From: an uncultured Bacteroidales bacterium
GTDB taxonomy: Bacteria > Bacteroidota > Bacteroidia > Bacteroidales > UBA932
Length of the DNA stretch: 64,000 bases
Assembly: GCA_900320545.1 (NCBI GenBank)
Contig: ONSU01000009.1
Coordinates: 94,679-158,678 of the forward strand
Direction: 5' to 3'
Shown here: in pieces, positions 17,595-26,182 of the stretch
How the letters are laid out: each line of letters begins with the position of its first letter
Numbering within the stretch: position 1 is the stretch's first letter
Made by a program: the position numbers and the translations under genes
The notes under the pieces: model-generated
What the model was told of the DNA's origin: nothing
Seen by the model: the letters and a program-made list of their open reading frames with translations, nothing else
The model's database searches: none

Positions 17595-20366
17595 CTAGAA
17601 GAGCGTCAGGTCGATGGGCTCCTCGTCGCCGTCGTCGGGGGCTTCGGCGGCCTTGTCCAGCAGTTTCTTCGCCTGGGAGTCCTGCCGGATCTCGTCCGGC
17701 ACCGGAATATCGATGATGTCAATGACTTCCTCGGTGTCTTCCACCTCCGCGGGTGTTTCCGGCTCCGTCGGGGTCTCCTGCTCTTCCTCGTCCGGCCAGG
17801 GGTCGGTGAACTCCACCTTCTTCAGATCGTATGCGTGGCATTTCTTTCCCTTTGCCGTGAGGCCCTTCTTGGCGATGAAATCCTCCGCGTCGATGATCTC
17901 GCTCTCGCGGTGGGCGTATTTGCCGCCGAAGGTCAGGAGGACCCTCGGATGCTTGTCGCCGCTGATCGCGACGAGGTAGGAACCCTTGCCGTCGGAGATG
18001 AAGGATACGGGCGTGTTGTCGCTTTCTGTGAAGGAGAAACGCTTGACATAGAAGGACTTGACGGCGCCGTCCCAGTAGAGGGCGGTGAAGGTCTTGCCGG
18101 TGTCGAGTTTCTCGATGAGGATGACTTCGCCCTGGTATTTGTTCAGGAGATCGAAGGAGGTCGTGTAGTAGGTGCCGTCCTTGAAGACCGCCAGGACTTT
18201 GTCTTCGCCGGAGAATTCCCCGAGGTGCAGACCTCTTCCGTCCTCGTTGAGGCGCTGGATGTCGGCGTCCCACCAGATGTCCTTGCCTCCGATCGTGGAG
18301 ACGCCCTTGGACTTGATGGAGATGCGGTGGATGGCGTTCTTGGTGACGAGGTTGCCCCGCGTGCCCTTGCCCTTGATGGCGAGGGTGGAGAAGTCGTATT
18401 CGAGCTGAGTCTTCTTGAGTTTCGGCTTCGGGCGGAGGTTGATCCTGACGCTTTCGGCCTCGCCGTTGTGATTGACGGTGAACCAGAGGATCTGGCTGCC
18501 GGGCACGCCGGTGGTGATGTCGTATTCCTTGTCGCGGGTGACGGAGGTGATGTTGAACCGTTTGGCGTAGTAGACCGAGGTCTTGCCCTCGCGGTAGATC
18601 ACGTTGTAGATGGTGCGCTCGTCGCCGCGGTTGAAGACGCCTACATACAGGAGGTCCTTGCCGAAGAAGGCCTTGTCGGATACTTTGGTAATGCGGTATT
18701 TGCCATCCTTTCCGATGACGATGATCTCGGACATGTCGGAGCAGTCGCAGATGAACTGCGGATTGTCCCCGCTCTTGAGCCCGATTCCGACGAACCCTTC
18801 CTCGAGGTTGGCGTAGAGTTTGGCGTTGTTGTTGACGACCTTGGTGGCGGTGATGGTCTCGAGCGAGGTGATCTCGGTGAGTCTCGGATAGTCCTTGCCG
18901 TATTTCTTCTTGAGGGAAAGGAACCAGTCGACGGTGAATTCCGTGAGGTGCTCGAGATGGTCGCGGACCTCGGCGATCTGCTGCTCGATGCCGTAGATCT
19001 TCTCGTCGAGGGCCTTGGTGTCGAATTTGGAAATCTTCCGCACCGGTTTCTCGACCAGTTTGAGGATGTCGTCCATCGTGATCTCCCGGTGGAGCAGGTC
19101 TTCGTAGTCCTTCATCCGGGCCAGCACGTCGTCGAGCTGCTCTTCCCAGGTCATCTGGTTCTGCTCGAGGACCTTGTAGATGCGGTTTTCGAAGAAGATG
19201 CGCTCGAGGGAACTGTAGTGCCAGTCCTCCTCCAGCTCGCCGAGTCTGATCTCGAGTTCGCGCCCGAGGATGTCGCGGGTGTGGAAGGTGTCGTATTCGA
19301 GGATGTCGTTCACCGACAGGAACTGCGGCTTGTCGTCCTTGATGACGCAGGCGTTCGGATTGATGGTGGTCTCGCAGTCGGTGAAGGCGTAGAGGGCGTC
19401 GATCGTCTTGTCGGGGGAGACGTCGTTCGGAAGGTGGATGATGATCTCCACTTTCTCGGTCGTCATGTCCTCGATCTTCTTGATCTTGATCTTGCCCTTG
19501 TCCTTGGCTTTGAGGATGGAGTCGATCAGCACGTGGGAGGTCTTCCCGTAGGGGAGTTCCGTGATGGTGACGGTGTTCTTGTCGACTTTCTCGATGCGGG
19601 CGCGGACCTTGACCTGGCCGCCCCGGGCCCCGGCGTTGTACTTGCTGCAGTCGGCGATGCCGCCGGTGGGGAAGTCGGGATAGAGCTCGTACGGCTTGCC
19701 CTTCAGAATGGCGACGGAGGCGTCGAGGAGTTCGTTGAAGTTGTGCGGGAGGATCTTCGAAGCCATACCCACCGCGATGCCTTCGGTGCCCTGGGCGAGC
19801 AGCAGCGGGAAGCGGACGGGAAGCTCGGTCGGCTCCTGATTGCGGCCGTCGTAGGAGGTCATCCAGGGGGTGACTTTCTTGTCGAAGAGCACTTCCTTGG
19901 CGAATTTCGACAGGCGGGCCTCGATGTAACGGGGCGCGGCGTTGCTGTCACCGGTGAGGATGTTGCCCCAGTTACCCTGGCAGTCGATGAGGAGGCCTTT
20001 CTGGCCGATCGTGACGAGGGCGCCGAGGATGGAGGCGTCGCCGTGCGGATGGTACTGCATCGCCTGGCCGACGATGTTGGCCACCTTCGTGTAGCGGCCG
20101 TCCTCCATTTCGCCCATCGTGTAGAGCACGCGGCGCTGGACCGGCTTCAGGCCGTCCACGATGTGGGGCACGGCCCGCTGCAGGATTACGTATGAGGCGT
20201 AATCCAGGAACCAGTCCTTGAACATGCCCGAGAACTTGAACCGTTTGCTGTCCGGTCCCAGCAACCGGGAGAATTTGCCCGAAGGGGCCGCTCCTTCGTC
20301 TACCGGAGAGTCCTCTTCCATCGGTTCTTCATCCATCGGCTGGATGTCATCCCATTCTTCGCTCAT
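17595..20366 (-). CDS. parC: DNA topoisomerase IV subunit A
   Basis: The 923-aa type IIA topoisomerase subunit cuts and rejoins DNA to decatenate chromosomes. The winged-helix breakage domain includes GLKPVQRRVLYTMGE and the catalytic tyrosine at about residue 147 in APRYIEARL. The long C-terminal beta-propeller (about 500-850) lacks an obvious GyrA box (QRRGG[KR]G), which favours ParC over GyrA. N- and C-terminal acidic extensions (about residues 1-28 and the last 70) are additional to the core. It follows era after 9 nt. Confidence 0.93.
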   Translation of the reverse strand: MSEEWDDIQPMDEEPMEEDSPVDEGAAPSGKFSRLLGPDSKRFKFSGMFKDWFLDYASYVILQRAVPHIVDGLKPVQRRVLYTMGEMEDGRYTKVANIVGQAMQYHPHGDASILGALVTIGQKGLLIDCQGNWGNILTGDSNAAPRYIEARLSKFAKEVLFDKKVTPWMTSYDGRNQEPTELPVRFPLLLAQGTEGIAVGMASKILPHNFNELLDASVAILKGKPYELYPDFPTGGIADCSKYNAGARGGQVKVRARIEKVDKNTVTITELPYGKTSHVLIDSILKAKDKGKIKIKKIEDMTTEKVEIIIHLPNDVSPDKTIDALYAFTDCETTINPNACVIKDDKPQFLSVNDILEYDTFHTRDILGRELEIRLGELEEDWHYSSLERIFFENRIYKVLEQNQMTWEEQLDDVLARMKDYEDLLHREITMDDILKLVEKPVRKISKFDTKALDEKIYGIEQQIAEVRDHLEHLTEFTVDWFLSLKKKYGKDYPRLTEITSLETITATKVVNNNAKLYANLEEGFVGIGLKSGDNPQFICDCSDMSEIIVIGKDGKYRITKVSDKAFFGKDLLYVGVFNRGDERTIYNVIYREGKTSVYYAKRFNITSVTRDKEYDITTGVPGSQILWFTVNHNGEAESVRINLRPKPKLKKTQLEYDFSTLAIKGKGTRGNLVTKNAIHRISIKSKGVSTIGGKDIWWDADIQRLNEDGRGLHLGEFSGEDKVLAVFKDGTYYTTSFDLLNKYQGEVILIEKLDTGKTFTALYWDGAVKSFYVKRFSFTESDNTPVSFISDGKGSYLVAISGDKHPRVLLTFGGKYAHRESEIIDAEDFIAKKGLTAKGKKCHAYDLKKVEFTDPWPDEEEQETPTEPETPAEVEDTEEVIDIIDIPVPDEIRQDSQAKKLLDKAAEAPDDGDEEPIDLTLF

Positions 20367-20375
20367 AGTTTTTAC

Positions 20376-21260
20376 CTAAAATTCATATCCGAAACGGCGG
20401 AGTTCCTTGCGGTCGCTGCGCCAGTCGGGGTCAACTTTTACAAATGTGGAGAGGAAGACCTTCTTCTGGAAGAAGTCCTCCATCTCGATCCGGGCCTCGG
20501 TGCCGACCTTCTTGAGGGCGGCGCCTTTCTTCCCGATGATGATGCCTTTCTGGCTGTCGCGCATCACATAGATGACGGCGCTGATCTCGTACCGGTCCTC
20601 GCCCTCGTGGAAGGCCTCGATCTCCACCTGGCAGCAGTAGGGGATCTCCTCGTCGTAGTTGAGGAAGATCTTCTCACGGATGATTTCGGCGGCGAAGAAG
20701 CGGAGGTTCTTGTCGGTGAAGGTATCCTTGTCGTACCACGGCGGGGCGACCGGCAGACGGGCGACGATCTCGTCGAGAATGCTCTGGAGGTTGAATTTCT
20801 CCTGCGCGGAGGCGGGAATGATCACCGCCTTCGGGAGCTGCTCCTTCCACCACTGCATCAGTTCGACGACCTTTTCCTGGGTGCTGATGTCGATCTTGTT
20901 GAGCACCAGGATGACGGGGCAGTCGATCTTCTGGAGTTTGGCGATGTACTCCGCATTCTTGTCGGCCTTCTCGATGACGTCGGTCACGTAGAGGATGATG
21001 TCGGCGTCGCCGATGGCGGTGTCGACGAAATTCATCATGCTCTCCTGCAGCCGGTAACTCGGCTTCAGGATGCCGGGCGTGTCGGAGTAGACGATCTGCC
21101 AGTCCTCGCCGTTGACGATGCCCATGATGCGGTGACGCGTGGTCTGGGCCTTGGCGGTCACGATGGAGAGTTTCTCCCCTACAAGCGCGTTCATCAGGGT
21201 GGACTTCCCGACGTTGGGATTTCCGATGATGTTGACGAAACCGGCGCGGTGGCTAGACAT
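20376..21260 (-). CDS. era: GTPase Era
   Basis: The 294-aa GTPase binds the 3' end of 16S rRNA and helps assemble the 30S subunit. Motifs GNPNVGKS (13-20), DTPG and NKID are present, and the C-terminal KH domain carries IIGKKGAALKKVGTEAR. Its first 8 nt overlap the end of the preceding pseudouridine synthase gene, which suggests translational coupling. Confidence 0.97.
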   Translation of the reverse strand: MSSHRAGFVNIIGNPNVGKSTLMNALVGEKLSIVTAKAQTTRHRIMGIVNGEDWQIVYSDTPGILKPSYRLQESMMNFVDTAIGDADIILYVTDVIEKADKNAEYIAKLQKIDCPVILVLNKIDISTQEKVVELMQWWKEQLPKAVIIPASAQEKFNLQSILDEIVARLPVAPPWYDKDTFTDKNLRFFAAEIIREKIFLNYDEEIPYCCQVEIEAFHEGEDRYEISAVIYVMRDSQKGIIIGKKGAALKKVGTEARIEMEDFFQKKVFLSTFVKVDPDWRSDRKELRRFGYEF

Positions 21261-22407
21261 AGGCGCCCATTTTAAGGATGTTCACTTCGCCCTGGGTCAG
21301 GAAACGCCAGGCGCCCTTCTTGAGCCCCTTCTTGGTGAGGCCCGCGAAATAGACCCGGTCGAGGGCCTTGACGTCGTAGCCGAGGGATTCGAAGATGCGG
21401 CGGACGATGCGGTTCTTGCCCGAGTGGATCTCGATGCCGAGTTTGCGGTGGTCGGCGTCGACATATTCGAGTTCGTCGGCGGCGACGGGGCCGTCGGCAA
21501 GTTCGATGCCGCTCAGGATGGCCTCGCGGTCCTCTTCGGAGAGGGGACGGTCGAGGTTGACCTGGTAGATCTTCTTCTTGTTGTAGGCGGGATGCGTCAG
21601 GCGCTGGGCCATCTCGCCGTCGTTGGTGAGGAGGAGGACACCGGTGGTGTTCTTGTCAAGCCGGCCGACGGGGAATACGCGTACCGGGGACTTGCCGAGC
21701 AGGTCCATCACGGTCTTCTCCGCATGCGGGTCGCTGGCGGTGGTGACATAGCCGCGGGGCTTGTTCATGACCATATAGACTTTTTCCTCTCCCTTGAGAC
21801 GCTCGCCGTTGAAGCGGATGTCGTCGGTGAAGACATTGACCTTGGTGCCGAGTTCGGTGACGACTTCGCCGTTGACGGTGACGCAGCCGGACTGGATCAG
21901 ACTGTCGGCTTCCCTGCGGGAGCAGACGCCCGAATTGGCGATGTATTTGTTGAGGCGGACAACCTCCTGCACGGGCGGCTGGACGTAATCGTTGTCGGAG
22001 ATGGAGGCGTGGAGCTGCTCCTTGCCTTTCTTGATCATCCGGCCGATGCCGTCATCCTTCTTGGGCGCATATTTCCGGGGGCCGGGCTTGGCGCCGTAGG
22101 GCTTGCGTTCACCGTAGGGCTTGTCGCCGAAGGTCCTGGGTTTGCGGTCTCCGGATGCCTTGCGCTCTCCGTATGCTTTTCGCTCACCGTAAGGTTTGCG
22201 GTCTCCGGCGGCCATCCTGTCGCCGTATGGTTTCCTGTCACCGTCGCTCCGGCGCTGGCCGTAACGGCTCCCCGACGGGCGGGGTCCTTCATCGTCGAAA
22301 CTGCGGTCGGTCGAGTAGATTCTCTCCGCGCTTCCCTCGTTGGAGGGTTTCCGGGTGGTAAAGTGTTTCCGATGGGAAACTTTACCTTCTTTCTTGAAAT
22401 TTTCCAT
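21253..22407 (-). CDS. RluB/RsuA-type pseudouridine synthase with a long basic repeat N-terminus
   Basis: A 384-aa rRNA pseudouridine synthase. The S4 RNA-binding domain (RLNKYIANSGVCSRREADSL) begins near residue 150, followed by the catalytic domain with the aspartate motif VGRLDKNTTGVLLLTNDGE. The first ~130 residues are a low-complexity Arg/Lys/Gly-rich tail with repeated DRKPYG/GERKAYG units, likely disordered and RNA-binding. The gene overlaps era by 8 nt and lies 27 nt after tonB. It is most like RluB, but the exact target base cannot be read from the sequence. Confidence 0.9.
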   Translation of the reverse strand: MENFKKEGKVSHRKHFTTRKPSNEGSAERIYSTDRSFDDEGPRPSGSRYGQRRSDGDRKPYGDRMAAGDRKPYGERKAYGERKASGDRKPRTFGDKPYGERKPYGAKPGPRKYAPKKDDGIGRMIKKGKEQLHASISDNDYVQPPVQEVVRLNKYIANSGVCSRREADSLIQSGCVTVNGEVVTELGTKVNVFTDDIRFNGERLKGEEKVYMVMNKPRGYVTTASDPHAEKTVMDLLGKSPVRVFPVGRLDKNTTGVLLLTNDGEMAQRLTHPAYNKKKIYQVNLDRPLSEEDREAILSGIELADGPVAADELEYVDADHRKLGIEIHSGKNRIVRRIFESLGYDVKALDRVYFAGLTKKGLKKGAWRFLTQGEVNILKMGAYV

Positions 22408-22434
22408 TTTCTAACCTTTTCTTTCGCCGTGGCG

Positions 22435-23217
22435 TCACGCCACTACTTTGAATATATATGTAATCGTTCCCTCCTGGAAGGCGGGAGCGTTTGCATCCGT
22501 GTTGAAATGGGCCTGCAGCGCGGCCTTGCGGGCGGCGTTCCATAGCCCCTTGTCGGTGACGGTCGTCCCCTCCACGCCGGGCTGGGCCTCGACCACGTTT
22601 CCATAGGGGTCGATCTTGATCCTGACGACGACCTTGCCTTCTTCCTGTCCGGAATAGGAGGGCTTGGGCAGCGTTCCTTTGACGGTGCGGCCCTGAACGT
22701 GGGCATTGGGCTGGCCGCTTACCTTGCCCTTGTCGGTATTGCCGTCGCTCTCGCCTTCCTTGAAGGTGTCGGAACCTTCGGTCGCATTGTGGGGCGTCGT
22801 GGAGGTCGAAGGATTCTCGGACATTCCGGGGAAGGAGGCCCTCGGGTCCGTCACCGGCTCCTTGGGCGTAGCGGGCGTTTCCACATCCCCGTGCGGATCG
22901 GGTGCGGAGGCCGGGGTCGTATTGGGCCTGTCGCCTTCATAGGGCGATTCGGCCTTCTGCACGAGGTCGACGGGCTTGTCCTTGTCGATCTCTTCGGCCT
23001 GGGGCTCCCGTCCGGTCCTGGAAACGAGCGGATCGGCATCCTCTTCCTGCTCGAATTCGATGAGGAAGGTCGTTTCCGGCGGCGGGGGATAGAGGTAATG
23101 AAGTCCCGTGAATGCACAGAAGAGGGCGACGACGACGTGTACGCCGACCGTGAGGGCGAGTCCGATCAGAAGGCCCGTCCGTCCGGTGGTTTCCCTTTCG
23201 TGCATGTAGTATCTCAT
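22435..23217 (-). CDS. TonB-family energy transducer
   Basis: A 260-aa protein with a short cytoplasmic N-terminus, one transmembrane segment (about residues 17-40, LLIGLALTVGVHVVVALFCA), a long Pro/Thr/Glu-rich periplasmic linker and a C-terminal TonB-like domain (VVVRIKIDPYGNVVEAQPGV). It would transmit the proton-motive force to outer-membrane receptors. It starts 3 nt after the ExbD gene. A start four codons later (MHERETTGR) is also possible. Confidence 0.88.
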   Translation of the reverse strand: MRYYMHERETTGRTGLLIGLALTVGVHVVVALFCAFTGLHYLYPPPPETTFLIEFEQEEDADPLVSRTGREPQAEEIDKDKPVDLVQKAESPYEGDRPNTTPASAPDPHGDVETPATPKEPVTDPRASFPGMSENPSTSTTPHNATEGSDTFKEGESDGNTDKGKVSGQPNAHVQGRTVKGTLPKPSYSGQEEGKVVVRIKIDPYGNVVEAQPGVEGTTVTDKGLWNAARKAALQAHFNTDANAPAFQEGTITYIFKVVA

Positions 23218-23220
23218 ACC

Positions 23221-23631
23221 TTATTCCGGCTGTGTGGCCAGCAGGACCTTGTAGTGGTTCCGCTTGGCGATGTTCATGATCGACACGACCTCTCCGACCG
23301 GGACGCTGTCGTCCGAGAAGATGGAGAAGGTCGGATCTTCCTGCCCTTCGAGCAGGGAGATCAGCTGCGACTCGACCTCTTCGTAGGAAGAGGGATTCTC
23401 GTCGCCGTTGATGTGGAAGGTGTAGCTGTCGTTGTGCCAGTCCTTGATGCTGACGCTGACCGTGGCCTTGCCGGAAACCTGGCCGGTGCTCTTGGGGAGC
23501 AGGAGCTTGAGGGCGTTGGGGTTGATCAGGGTCGAGGTCACAAGGAAGAAGATCAGCAACAGGAACACGATATCCGTCATCGACGATACCGAGAACGAGG
23601 CGTCTGTCCTGGTGTTTCTCTTGAGTGCCAT
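23221..23631 (-). CDS. exbD: ExbD/TolR-family biopolymer transport protein
   Basis: A 136-aa inner-membrane protein with one transmembrane helix near residues 15-38 (MTDIVFLLLIFFLVTSTLI, with the conserved Asp of the proton path) and a periplasmic domain. It works with ExbB and TonB encoded next to it. The gene lies 3 nt after exbB. Confidence 0.93.
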   Translation of the reverse strand: MALKRNTRTDASFSVSSMTDIVFLLLIFFLVTSTLINPNALKLLLPKSTGQVSGKATVSVSIKDWHNDSYTFHINGDENPSSYEEVESQLISLLEGQEDPTFSIFSDDSVPVGEVVSIMNIAKRNHYKVLLATQPE

Positions 23632-23634
23632 AGA

Positions 23635-24366
23635 CTATGCTTCCTCTTTTGCATCACCCGGCTCGTGGAGCAGGATGTCGATGAATTCCGTGGTCGAGCT
23701 CTCCATCTTGTAGACGAGGTTGGAGACCTTCGAGGTGAGGAAATTGTATCCGAAATAGGCCACGATACCGACGATCAGACCGCCGACCGTGGTGATCATA
23801 GCGGTGTAGATGCCTCCCGAGAGGAGGGTGATGTCGATATTGGATCCGGCCGTGGACATATTGAAGAATGCGCGGACCATGCCGAGCACGGTGCCGAGGA
23901 ATCCGATCATCGGGGCGCCGCCGGCGATGGAGGCGAGGGCGGGCAGGCCTTTCTCGAGGCGCGCGACCTCGATGTTGCCGGTATTCTCGATGGCGCTCTG
24001 GATCTCGTTCATCGGGCGGCCGAGACGGTTGATGCCGGTCTCGATCATCCGTGCGACGGGATTGTCGACCTTGCGGCAGAGCGTGACGGCGGATTTGAGC
24101 TTGCCGTCGTTGATGTAGTCGCGGATGTCGTTCATGAAGTCCTTGTCGACCTTGGAGGCCTTGGAAATGGTCCACCATTTCTTACCGATGATGTAGACGG
24201 CGACGATCGACAGGGCCAGCAGGACCCACATCAGGGCTCCGCCGAGGCGGAACATCTCGAAGAAATTGACCGTTTTCTCCTGCGCGACAGGATTTTGCGC
24301 CGCTTCGTTGATGGCGTCGGCCATTCTCTGTAGGGAATCGGCTCCCTGCAAAAGTTTCAGTAGCAT
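23635..24366 (-). CDS. exbB: ExbB/TolQ/MotA-family proton channel
   Basis: A 243-aa inner-membrane protein with three predicted transmembrane helices: about residues 45-65, and a pair in the second half (ALASIAGGAPMIGFLGTVLG and TTVGGLIVGIVAYFGYNFL). The GFLGTVLGM and TTVGGLIVGI signatures are typical of ExbB. It is the first gene of the exbB-exbD-tonB operon, with a good promoter at 24435-24466. Confidence 0.93.
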   Translation of the reverse strand: MLLKLLQGADSLQRMADAINEAAQNPVAQEKTVNFFEMFRLGGALMWVLLALSIVAVYIIGKKWWTISKASKVDKDFMNDIRDYINDGKLKSAVTLCRKVDNPVARMIETGINRLGRPMNEIQSAIENTGNIEVARLEKGLPALASIAGGAPMIGFLGTVLGMVRAFFNMSTAGSNIDITLLSGGIYTAMITTVGGLIVGIVAYFGYNFLTSKVSNLVYKMESSTTEFIDILLHEPGDAKEEA

Positions 24367-24434
24367 ATCTGTTTGTTTTTAATTTGTCATTTCAACGGAC
24401 TCAGGCCCTTCACGGGCCCTTTTTGTCCAATCTG

Positions 24435-24466
24435 CAAATTTACAAAAAATCCTCCGCCCGCACAAA
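24435..24466 (-). promoter_or_regulatory. Bacteroidota-type promoter of exbB-exbD-tonB
   Basis: On the minus strand TTTG (24463-24466), a 20-nt spacer and TAAATTTG (24435-24442) match the consensus. The ~70-nt leader to the ATG contains a hairpin with stems GGGCC/GGCCC near 24401-24420. Confidence 0.75.
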
Positions 24467-24512
24467 TAAATTTTCGCGGACTTTTTTACGGCTTTTGTAC
24501 GGTGAGCCCTGG

Positions 24513-24624
24513 TCCGGCCGTTTCCCGTAGATGGAGGATTGGGGCGGAAATGCGGGAAAACGGCCGGAGTCTAGTGCCTCGGCCGGAGGATTGGGGCGAA
24601 AATGCGGGAAAACGGCCGGAGTCT
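24513..24624. repeat. Duplicated 40-bp repeat with an inverted arm downstream of the porin gene
   Basis: Two 40-bp copies (24533-24572 and 24585-24624) differ at one base. Each ends with CGGGAAAACGGCCGGAGTCT. An inverted partial copy, TCCGGCCGTTTCCCG, lies at 24513-24527, so the arms can fold against either copy. The block lies between the porin stop and the exbB promoter, in a 287-nt space with no other gene. Confidence 0.8.
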
Positions 24625-24653
24625 CGGAAAAGATCCCCGGGCATATCCGCATC

Positions 24654-26066
24654 CTAGAAACTGAACTTCGCCATCGCGAGGATGCGGTGGTTGCCGACCC
24701 AGTGGAGGTCGGCGTTGACGCGGCCGCGGTCGTCGCGGGTGCCGTACTGGACGACGGTGTAGTCGTACTCGAGGGCGAACTGCATCTTGCCGAGGTTGTA
24801 GGCGAAGGTGGGGGAGACGCGCATCATCTGGTTGATGTTCTTGAATCCGTTGCCGCTGAAGTAGTACAGTTTGTCGTCGAGGATGGTCTTGCCGCCGGCG
24901 AGGCCGAAACACTTCACGTAGCCGACCATGCAGAGACCCTGGAATTTCTTGCCGACCGTGGCGGAGATGAAACTGACGCTGCTCTGGGTCGGAGTGTATT
25001 CATAGGAGATGCCGTCCGCCTTGAGGGCCGTGGCCGCATAGCCGCCGTTGAGCTGCATGTGCTCGCCGCTCTGGACGAAGGCGCTCTTGGCCTTGATCTG
25101 CCAGTTCTTTCCGGTGTACTGCAGGAAGATGAACGGGTTGAAGGTGGTGAGCCACTCGTCGTACTTCTTGTCGGTCTTGTTGGTGACCGTCTTGTCGTCG
25201 GAGATTTTGATCTGGTGCGGATTGCCGTCCGTGTCGTTGACGGTGATAGTTTCCCCGGAAATCGTGGCCGTGGTGGTGGCATATCCGTAGTGCGGGCGGA
25301 TGCTCAGCGCGGAGACGCCGACGCGGCCGAGGAAACCGCCGGACTTGAAGGTCAGGCCGAGGTAGGCCTCCGGGAGGATGGCGTGGCGCTGGTATTTGTT
25401 GGTGCCGCCGTCAGGTCCGCTGGAGCGGTACTGCATCTGCTCGATGAAGCCGGCCGAGAGGGATATGTGTTTGCCGAAGTTGGCGTTGTACATGATCTGC
25501 GCGCTACGGTTGAACGGGGAGAACGGGGCGCCGGTCTCGAGGGCGATCGTGTTGGCCAGGTCGGCCGCGAGCGGATGCCAGGTCTGGCCGATGAGGAGGC
25601 TGTGGGAGAATTTCTCGGAAGGCTCCCAGGAGAGTTTGGCGTAGGCCTGCCGCATCCGGAGGGTCGCGACGTTGCCGCCCGAGTTGAGGCAGTAGAAGTC
25701 GGCCTCGATCTTGGCCTCGATGGCGGTGCCGCCGAACTTGTAACCTTTGATGTCGAGTCCGAGGCGGGTGGTGAGGGCCTGGTAGCCGAAGTTGCCGACG
25801 GCGTTGACGTCGGTGCCGTTCACGAGACTCTGGTCGAGCGGGATGAAGAAGAAGAGGTCTTCGGTGAGGGATTTGGTGGCGCGGGTATCGTAGAATCCGT
25901 AGGTGCGGATGAAGCCGTAGGGCTTGAAGTGGGCCTTGAGTTCTTCCTTCACCGCCTCTTTCCGGGCGGCTTTCCGGGCCGCCTTGTCGGCGGGTTCCTG
26001 TGCGACGGCGTCGGCGGCTCCGAGGAGGGAGGCGCTCAGCGCGAGAAACATAAATATTCTTTTCAT
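24654..26066 (-). CDS. Outer-membrane porin, DcaP-like
   Basis: A 470-aa outer-membrane beta-barrel candidate. The N-terminus is a signal peptide (MKRIFMFLALSASLLGAADA, cleaved near AVAQ). A charged segment rich in KAARKEA follows, then the barrel with the FIRTYGFYDTR entry, LSWEPSEKFSHSLLIGQTWH and a terminal aromatic strand ending AMAKFSF (C-terminal Phe, typical for barrel insertion). It resembles Bacteroidota porins of the DcaP-like family. It is divergent from the DASS transporter gene, and the two share a 116-nt intergenic region with -7-like boxes on both strands; joint use in carboxylate or peptide uptake is possible but unproven. Confidence 0.8.
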   Translation of the reverse strand: MKRIFMFLALSASLLGAADAVAQEPADKAARKAARKEAVKEELKAHFKPYGFIRTYGFYDTRATKSLTEDLFFFIPLDQSLVNGTDVNAVGNFGYQALTTRLGLDIKGYKFGGTAIEAKIEADFYCLNSGGNVATLRMRQAYAKLSWEPSEKFSHSLLIGQTWHPLAADLANTIALETGAPFSPFNRSAQIMYNANFGKHISLSAGFIEQMQYRSSGPDGGTNKYQRHAILPEAYLGLTFKSGGFLGRVGVSALSIRPHYGYATTTATISGETITVNDTDGNPHQIKISDDKTVTNKTDKKYDEWLTTFNPFIFLQYTGKNWQIKAKSAFVQSGEHMQLNGGYAATALKADGISYEYTPTQSSVSFISATVGKKFQGLCMVGYVKCFGLAGGKTILDDKLYYFSGNGFKNINQMMRVSPTFAYNLGKMQFALEYDYTVVQYGTRDDRGRVNADLHWVGNHRILAMAKFSF

Positions 26067-26093
26067 TATCTAAGCGTTTATTTTTCGGAACGG

Positions 26094-26143
26094 CAAATTT
26101 AGCGGATTTTCCTTAAATTATTAAATAATTTTAAGTAAATTTG
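26094..26143. promoter_or_regulatory. Divergent -7 boxes between porin and DASS genes
   Basis: TAAATTTG occurs on the minus strand at 26094-26101 (towards the porin) and on the plus strand at 26136-26143 (towards the transporter). The -33 TTTG elements are weak on both sides. Confidence 0.5.
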
Positions 26144-26182
26144 CGGCCCGTTATTCAGTATGTAATATAAATTCAATTCATA

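Noticed and set aside
17835-20195. 786-aa plus-strand open frame opposite parC
   Set aside because: Antisense shadow of a well-conserved topoisomerase gene, with biased Val/Glu/Asp/Leu composition.
24367-24434. Riboswitch in the exbB leader
   Set aside because: Only one simple GC-rich hairpin is visible; no known aptamer core is recognisable and the leader is short.
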